This document shows positions 60,601 to 64,000 of a stretch of 64,000 nt of DNA, in pieces. The notes under the pieces were generated by a model that had not been told where the DNA came from, ran no database searches, and saw only the letters and a list, made by a program, of their open reading frames with translations. Position numbers and translations under genes: made by a program. Position 1 is the stretch's first letter. The number at the start of each line of letters is the position of its first letter. The stretch comes from an uncultured Prevotella sp. (GTDB lineage Bacteria > Bacteroidota > Bacteroidia > Bacteroidales > Bacteroidaceae). The stretch is from assembly GCA_947169185.1 (NCBI GenBank), contig CAMVOS010000010.1:1-64000 (forward strand), written 5' to 3'.

Positions 60601-62132
60601 GACGTATTCTTCAATGCTTTCACATACAAAGCTTCGCTGGCATTGGTATGATCACTGGCAAACTCGCCCACCTTATAGGTACGACCACCATAAGTATACT
60701 CGAAAGCGACCGCCAACACCTGATCGGTCTGGAGGCTAGTCTTTAGTGAAATATATCCCAAAGCCTTGTTTAAAGTGTATTCCGATGAATTAAGCAAGCG
60801 GGCAGACGACAGTTTCTCGTAGTCGACACCACCAGTAAACTTAGTGTCGAGGATAGATGTAGCCTGATCAATATCACGGGCACCAGCATAGGTGGTCGTC
60901 AATTCAGCATACAGGTCATTGTCAGAGTTATCGGGCAATGCCGACTGACCCTTGGCTTTGCCTTTCAGGCTTTCAGCCAAATCAGCCATAGCGATGATAT
61001 TTCGCGAATTTGATGTCGTTCCCGTCTTATTGGTCACCCAGACCTCAATGCGGGTAATTTCAATACCTGTCATTACGTAGGGCAACTGTTGCATGGCACC
61101 ATCATAGCGTTCACGGAAATATTTAGACAGGAAGAAGTGGCGGTTCTCCTCGTAGTTAGCCACATCGATTTCGAATGGTGTGAGCTGCGTACCACCTTTC
61201 GATGACACACTCTTCGTAGTAGAATTCTTTTGAGACACCACCGTTTGCAGTTTCAGTTTGCCAAACTGCATATCCGTACGAATACCAAACAGGCTCGATG
61301 CACCCTTTACCAGCGAGTTGTTCGATGGGAACGTGATGTTACCAGCCTCTACCAATTTAATGATTTCATCTTCCTTACCCTCATAGCGCAGTTTCAGATT
61401 CTTGGTATCGAAGTCAAACGTAGCATCGGTATTGTAGTTCAGGTTCATGTTTACCTTGTCACCCACCTTACCATTCACATTCAAATTGATTTTCTCATCG
61501 AAATCAACACTCTTAGTCTTGCGGTTACGCTCAGGCAACGACGGGTTATCGATGTTCTTCAGCGTAGCCCCCAACTTCAGCTCAGCCGTACCCTGCGTCT
61601 TGATTCGCACACCGCCTGGACCGAAAATTTTCTCAGCAGGTCCAAGATCGAAGTGCATATCGGCAAACGAAAATTTCTCCTTGCCTTTCGAGGCTACATT
61701 CTCAGCATCCTTCTTACGGAAAAAGGCCTCGCGCTCTTTCCTCTCGTTCCAACGGCGATATTCATCCGGTGACATCAACAAAGGAGTGTTCAGATACGAG
61801 TCGCCAATCTTCGAACCAATCTTATACACATTCAGCGAGTCATCATACTCCACCTCCTGCTTAATGTTCTCGGGCAAGCGCAAGTCGAGGGCCGAAGAGT
61901 CTAGGTCGGCCACCTCAATAGGAGCGGTTTTCTGAACCTTCCAACGAGGATGCAATAGTGAGTCTGGTATCGTTTCGTCCTCTACCTGTAGCACAGGCTG
62001 AGCCTTAGCCCTGCGGACGGTGTCTGCTGGGAGTGAGAAATTAAGAAAATGAGAAAATGAGGAATTGGCTACCGCACTACTGAATGCGATAACACAAAGA
62101 ACAATATAGAGCAACTCTTTAAGTTTTCTCAT
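54693..62132 (-). CDS. sprA: SprA/Sov-type outer-membrane protein of the type IX secretion system
   Basis: 2479 residues, the usual giant size for SprA/Sov. The type IX translocon barrel carries folded proteins across the outer membrane. After a Sec signal (residues 1-22 or so) there is a periplasmic-looking region, repeated beta-strand segments through most of the length and beta-barrel-like tail with alternating aromatic and polar residues (LKFSLTR at the end). Key SprA sequence such as GPGGVRIKTQGTAELKLGA near residue 170 is seen. A Lys/Thr/Asn-rich low-complexity insert lies at about residues 1880-1965. The N-terminal codons about 22-33 also carry a short repeat (62020-62060). ruvA lies 26 bp upstream, an order common in Bacteroidetes. 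No other T9SS genes are in the window. Confidence 0.95.
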   Translation of the reverse strand: MRKLKELLYIVLCVIAFSSAVANSSFSHFLNFSLPADTVRRAKAQPVLQVEDETIPDSLLHPRWKVQKTAPIEVADLDSSALDLRLPENIKQEVEYDDSLNVYKIGSKIGDSYLNTPLLMSPDEYRRWNERKEREAFFRKKDAENVASKGKEKFSFADMHFDLGPAEKIFGPGGVRIKTQGTAELKLGATLKNIDNPSLPERNRKTKSVDFDEKINLNVNGKVGDKVNMNLNYNTDATFDFDTKNLKLRYEGKEDEIIKLVEAGNITFPSNNSLVKGASSLFGIRTDMQFGKLKLQTVVSQKNSTTKSVSSKGGTQLTPFEIDVANYEENRHFFLSKYFRERYDGAMQQLPYVMTGIEITRIEVWVTNKTGTTSNSRNIIAMADLAESLKGKAKGQSALPDNSDNDLYAELTTTYAGARDIDQATSILDTKFTGGVDYEKLSSARLLNSSEYTLNKALGYISLKTSLQTDQVLAVAFEYTYGGRTYKVGEFASDHTNASEALYVKALKNTSNNPQQANWSLMMKNVYYLASTVEKTKFRLDVKFQSDTTGVYLSYIPDVKNVTLLRGLGCDRLDNNNKAHPNGVFDFVEGYTVSGGRVFFPSAEPFGSTLKTFLMRNGVSEANADKYAFQELYDTTRTAAKQMTDKDKYLLVGQFKGTSANVISLGAYNVPQGSVVVTAGGVILTEGSDYSVDYSAGEVTILNQSIIDAGTSVNVSLESNTEYGMQRKRMFGVNWEYDFSKNFQIGGTLQHLSEQALTSKVTMGSEPLKNTLWGLNINWKTESQWLTKMLDKLPLLHCTQPSQISFTGEFAQLIAGTASGTQDNASYIDDFENAKNAIPLIEPKSWVLSSVPNIFAEYNDKDSVTSGFNRALLAWYEIDPLFTERSSSLTPSHIKSDLDQLSNHYVRSVYVSELYPNRDQSTYSGATNKLPILNMAFYPQERGPYNLSTDVNFDGTLRKPMQKWGGMMCKLNTNDFETANVEYIEFWMLDPFIYSSQQPDADQYGGDLYINLGEVSEDVLRDGKKFYESGMPVDGTSTFQSTPWGKIPVQATQTYAFATSSGARAKQDVGLNGMTDDEERQKPAYVNFLNGISVNDSVRAAWNADPANDNYHYFRGSDFDERKTSILDRYKRINMPQGNSPDSDQQTEGYDTSYKTYPDVEDINQDYTLNEYERYFQYKVSIRPEDMRLGHNFITDIREYTAPLRNGNREQVRWYQFRIPLTQYDDRVGGISDFTSIRFMRMFLTQFQKPIVLRFGSLDLVRGEWRVYQQALTSGSNSGTLEVSAVNIEENNDKRPVNYVLPPGIDRVTDPSQPQLTEANEQALCMVVKNLSKGESKAVYRNTTLDLRRYRHLQMFVHANHLMDDVTALADDQLAVFVRIGSDYKNNYYEYQIPLKLTPDRNDYNRFNTEDCRAVWPEANLLDINLSLFTTLKKARNKARALGTASYTVEFSDYDPNHLNNRISIMGNPSLGEVKTMMIGVRNISGSIKSGEVWINELRLQDVTNKGGWAASGALNMQLSDVGSLNLTGKIVTEGFGGLEEGVMQRTTDNFKTYSVTANIELGKFFPDKAKVTAPLYYSMTKEETRPKYNPLDTDMELDDALESMNNHDRDSIESIAVTKTTTTNFSLSNVRVGIKTKRHPMPYDPANFSFSYSHRHSRKSGETVIYEHDDEWRGSFNYTYTPVYKAWEPFKNSKSKSKWMQFPKAFGLNWLPQNVTFNTEMQRSYNELQERDMDNLSGAKIPVQWSSSFLWNRDFTIRWDLTKNLHMNFQSGTRAEIEEPYGNGLPINKDLYPDRYTAWKDSVWHSIKRFGTPLDYRQSFTASYQVPLNKLPILDWVTADANYTATYSWLRGTEMEDGSSMGNTISNNSQLTINGNLNMETLYNHFPFLKKVNDRFKKAIPKPQKTTKNSKSSQANKNDKTNKTNKTSLTDKNAKEKKTDAQLPKNKNAFQKELTLKPDTTLTVAHNKKSKRLIVTAKTKDGKTYPIKYKVIDANKILIKNQDTAVIKLSVTAKPAADQEWWYKPAQSAARLLMMVRTVGMTYRNQRSMSVPGFMPNVGDAFGQRTGSVMAPGLDFAFGLTDDSYLQKAYDNGWLMTVDSIASPAAVNQTNDLQLRATLEPVRDLKIDLNASRTETRARSVRYSYGGMPSTQSGTFNMTTISISSALEKIGDANSGYPSKVFETFCDALPRFQQAVSAHYGQEVDAYSAAVLIPAFLDSYTGSGRGSLDLLPTLGKLLPNWTIRYSGLSKLKWFNERFKSVNINHSYKSVFAVGSYNSSSETASMLGWHVPAVSINESFSPLIGVDVTFESGLTMKAEYRRTRNLTLSMTSVQINEARSNDIVVGFGYKISDFKLFGSGTSRKIKKAQRGKSKSNDTTKTRTTTTAKKTGINQDLNMRLDISLRDQAAITRDIATRTSAASSGNSALKISFMADYTLSRLLTMSFYYDRQTNTPLLSSSSYPTTTRDFGLSLKFSLTR

Positions 62133-62158
62133 TTTCTCATTCTCTCATTTTTTCAATT
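62028..62158. repeat. TCTCATTTT-type repeats at the start of sprA and before it
   Basis: tctcattttctcatt-type units occur in the gap between ruvA and sprA (62131-62158) and again, inverted in reading, within sprA codons about 22-33, where they encode SSFSHFLNFSLPAD. Suggests a mobile short repeat in a variable signal/linker region. Confidence 0.45.
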
Positions 62159-62761
62159 TCATTTGATTTGCTTCAATGCTAGTTTTACGACTTCTTCAAC
62201 AGGCAGATCAGGCTGTTCCTGTAAAATGGCCACGACGACCTTCTGCGTTGGTGCAGGGGCAAAGCCCAGCATAGTAAGAGCTGCGACAGCTTCATCACGA
62301 ACAGCATTATTCACAGGTGCCACTACAATTCCACCAGCAGGAATCTCCTCAGCGATACCCAAGGCCACAATCTTGTCCCGCAAGTCGACTATAATGCGTT
62401 GGGCTGTCATTTTACCTATACCCTTGATACCTTTGATTAAGCGCTCATCACCTCGAGAAATAGCAGAACACAACTCGCTAACGCTCATCGACGAAAGCAT
62501 CATACGAGCAGTATTGGCACCAACGCCACTGACTGTAATCAGCAACTCGAACATCTCGCGTTCCTTCTTCGACACAAAACCATATAACAGATGGGCATCC
62601 TCACGAATAGCCTCATAAACATACAGTTTGACATCCTTTTTGCCTTGAATGGCAGAATAGGTTGTCAACGAAATATTCAGCCCATAGCCTACGCCAGCGG
62701 CTTCTATCGTAGCTAACGCAGGGGTTAGTTCGGTCAACTCACCCTTAATATACTCAATCAT
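62159..62761 (-). CDS. ruvA: Holliday junction DNA helicase subunit RuvA
   Basis: 200-residue subunit that binds four-way junctions and, with RuvB, drives branch migration. The order is OB-fold domain ([12 protein letters not shown] start), two helix-hairpin-helix motifs ([12 protein letters not shown] and [13 protein letters not shown]) and a C-terminal domain III ([12 protein letters not shown]). Everything is in place and length is typical. 26 bp upstream of sprA on the same strand; ruvB is not in the window. Confidence 0.96.
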   Translation of the reverse strand: MIEYIKGELTELTPALATIEAAGVGYGLNISLTTYSAIQGKKDVKLYVYEAIREDAHLLYGFVSKKEREMFELLITVSGVGANTARMMLSSMSVSELCSAISRGDERLIKGIKGIGKMTAQRIIVDLRDKIVALGIAEEIPAGGIVVAPVNNAVRDEAVAALTMLGFAPAPTQKVVVAILQEQPDLPVEEVVKLALKQIK

Positions 62762-62913
62762 ATAACTTCACAAAAATGTATTAATACATCTAATTAAACG
62801 GCACGCACCTTATATTTATTGTCTTTAAAGGCAAAAAGATGACTCAGAATAACAAAATGTAGGCGTTTTGCAAATTTTTCTGTCTTTTTGTTATGTTTTT
62901 AAAAGAAAAAGTG

Positions 62914-62921
62914 TAATTTTG
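62914..62921 (+). promoter_or_regulatory. -7 box of the ddh promoter
   Basis: TAATTTTG fits TAnnTTTG, 40 nt before the ddh start. The remaining 62762-62913 gap is AT-rich with no other signal. Confidence 0.6.
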
Positions 62922-62961
62922 CGCCCGAAAAGATTGAGACAAACATCAAAAACGATTCAAT

Positions 62962-63861
62962 ATGAAGAAAATCAGAGCCGCCGTAGTAGGTTACGGCAAC
63001 ATTGGAAAGTATGCAATTCAGGCGCTCGAGGCCGCTCCCGACTTCGAAGTGGCAGGTGTGGTACGCAGAAACGGAGCTGCCGACAAGCCTGCCGAACTGG
63101 CCCAGTATGATGTTGTGAAAGACATCAAGGAACTGAAGGATGTGGACGTAGCTATTCTGGCCACTCCCACCCGTTCGTGCGAAGAATATGCCAAGCAGAT
63201 TCTGCCATTAGGCATCAATACCGTCGACTCATTTGACATCCACACTAATATCCGCGGCTATCGCGAGCGTTTGATGGAGGTCAACAAGCAGACCAATACC
63301 GTCAGCGTTATTGCCGCAGGCTGGGATCCGGGATCTGACTCAATCGTCCGTACACTCATGCAGAGCCTCGCGCCTAAGGGTTTGAGCTACACCAACTTCG
63401 GTCCTGGCATGTCGATGGGTCACTCTGTTTGTGTCCGTTCGAAAGCTGGTGTCAAGAACGCCCTCTCCATGACCATTCCCTTGGGCGAAGGCATCCACCG
63501 TCGTATGGTTTACGTTGAGTTGGAGGATGGCTTTACATTAGAGCAAGTCACAAAAGACATCAAAGTCGACCCCTACTTTGCTAACGACGAGACGCACGTA
63601 TTCCAGGTGGAGAGTGTTGACGATGTTCGCGACATGGGACACGGTGTGAACCTCGTGCGCAAAGGCGTTAGCGGACAGACCCAAAACCAGCGCATGGAGT
63701 TTAACATGCAAATCAACAACCCCGCCCTGACTGGCCAGGTGTTGGTCAACGTGGCTCGCGCCTCAATGCGCCTGCAACCAGGCTGTTACACGATGATTGA
63801 GATTCCCGTCATCGACATGCTGCCAGGCGACCGTGCCGACCTCATTGAGCACTTGGTATAA
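62962..63861 (+). CDS. ddh: meso-Diaminopimelate dehydrogenase
   Basis: 299-residue NADP-dependent enzyme that converts tetrahydrodipicolinate to meso-diaminopimelate in a single step, giving lysine and peptidoglycan precursor. The Rossmann fingerprint is VVGYGNIGKYA (residues 8-18); DSFDIHTNI (about 92-100) and the GWDPGSDSI and GPGMSMGHS motifs (about 120-160) are diagnostic. This route bypasses the acylated intermediates. Alone in its transcription unit. Confidence 0.95.
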   Translation: MKKIRAAVVGYGNIGKYAIQALEAAPDFEVAGVVRRNGAADKPAELAQYDVVKDIKELKDVDVAILATPTRSCEEYAKQILPLGINTVDSFDIHTNIRGYRERLMEVNKQTNTVSVIAAGWDPGSDSIVRTLMQSLAPKGLSYTNFGPGMSMGHSVCVRSKAGVKNALSMTIPLGEGIHRRMVYVELEDGFTLEQVTKDIKVDPYFANDETHVFQVESVDDVRDMGHGVNLVRKGVSGQTQNQRMEFNMQINNPALTGQVLVNVARASMRLQPGCYTMIEIPVIDMLPGDRADLIEHLV

Positions 63862-63905
63862 AAAAGATTCTATACGAAAATTATCTTTGTTTCCGATTTT
63901 TTTTG

Positions 63906-63913
63906 TAAATTTG
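63906..63913 (+). promoter_or_regulatory. -7 box ahead of the last gene
   Basis: TAAATTTG lies 31 nt before the ATG at 63944 and fits TAnnTTTG. Confidence 0.6.
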
Positions 63914-63943
63914 CAAAATAAATTGGAAACAAAGACTTTTTTT

Positions 63944-64000
63944 ATGATGAAACGACTGACCCTAATGATGATGGCTGTGGTGGCAATGACCATGACAGCC
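63944..64000 (+). CDS. Start of a secreted protein, truncated by the window
   Basis: Only the first 19 codons are visible: MMKRLTLMMMAVVAMTMTA, an ordinary Sec signal peptide with basic start and hydrophobic core. It begins at 63944 or 63947. The mature protein is outside the window, so no function can be given. Confidence 0.6.
   Translation, partial: MMKRLTLMMMAVVAMTMTA

Overview
This window looks like a chromosomal piece of a gut- or rumen-type Bacteroidales bacterium, most likely Prevotella or a close relative (inference). The grounds are: Bacteroidetes promoters with a TAnnTTTG -7 box at many starts; near-absence of Shine-Dalgarno sites; many secreted glycosidases with short lipoprotein or Sec signals; a SprA/Sov-type giant outer-membrane protein of the type IX secretion system beside ruvA; a FISUMP-type paralogous protein; and a pyrE / SRPBCC / argH block.

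Positions 1-26.5 kb are a plant-polysaccharide region: a 5'-truncated GH78 alpha-L-rhamnosidase, an M13 peptidase lipoprotein, a DapA/NanA-type aldolase overlapping a sodium:solute symporter, an S41 protease lipoprotein, L-fucose isomerase (fucI), a GH3 enzyme, an operon of an STN-domain esterase with two secreted proteins, then GH95, GH51, GH140-type (apiosidase-like) and a GH78 / sialidase-fold fusion. The enzyme set (rhamnosidase, L-fucosidase/L-galactosidase, arabinofuranosidase, apiosidase-like, beta-galactosidase, esterase) suggests pectin side chains, possibly rhamnogalacturonan II; this is inference. No SusC/SusD pair lies in the window.

Positions 26.5-34.3 kb hold housekeeping and regulatory genes: DNA polymerase IV with an apparent CTG start, a repeat-rich 0.85-kb gap with a probable tiny membrane protein, a Cys-cluster TonB-like protein overlapping a radical SAM activase, a membrane-anchored HTH protein, a PIF1-like helicase and PepD. 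Positions 34.3-45.4 kb return to carbohydrates: a FISUMP protein, a GH67/GH115-like hydrolase, a propeller-GH2-malectin fusion, a geranylgeranyl-reductase-like flavoprotein and a shortened LacZ-type GH2. Positions 45.4-50.4 kb read leftward: a SusA-like GH13, pullulanase and a redox-dead thioredoxin-fold lipoprotein, for starch. Then come an SGNH hydrolase, tRNA-Leu(TAA), a zinc-ribbon-like lipoprotein, argH, an SRPBCC protein, pyrE, sprA and ruvA, all leftward, then diaminopimelate dehydrogenase and the start of a secreted protein rightward.

The most striking unexplained signal is a short interrupted palindrome (TGAYGACA - 8 or 12 nt - GTTCRTC or a variant) directly upstream of six carbohydrate genes: the aldolase, fucI, the STN-esterase operon, GH95, the GH140-type gene and the GH67-like gene. 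It lies at nearly fixed distance from the start codon in four of them, and twice lies between divergent genes, where it cannot be the terminator of an upstream gene. It may define a local regulon. Combined with the aldolase, symporter, FucI and the sialidase-fold fusion it suggests a testable 3-deoxy-ulosonate (for example Kdo) route. Several dispersed repeat families, some inserted in frame inside glycosidase genes, are also present.
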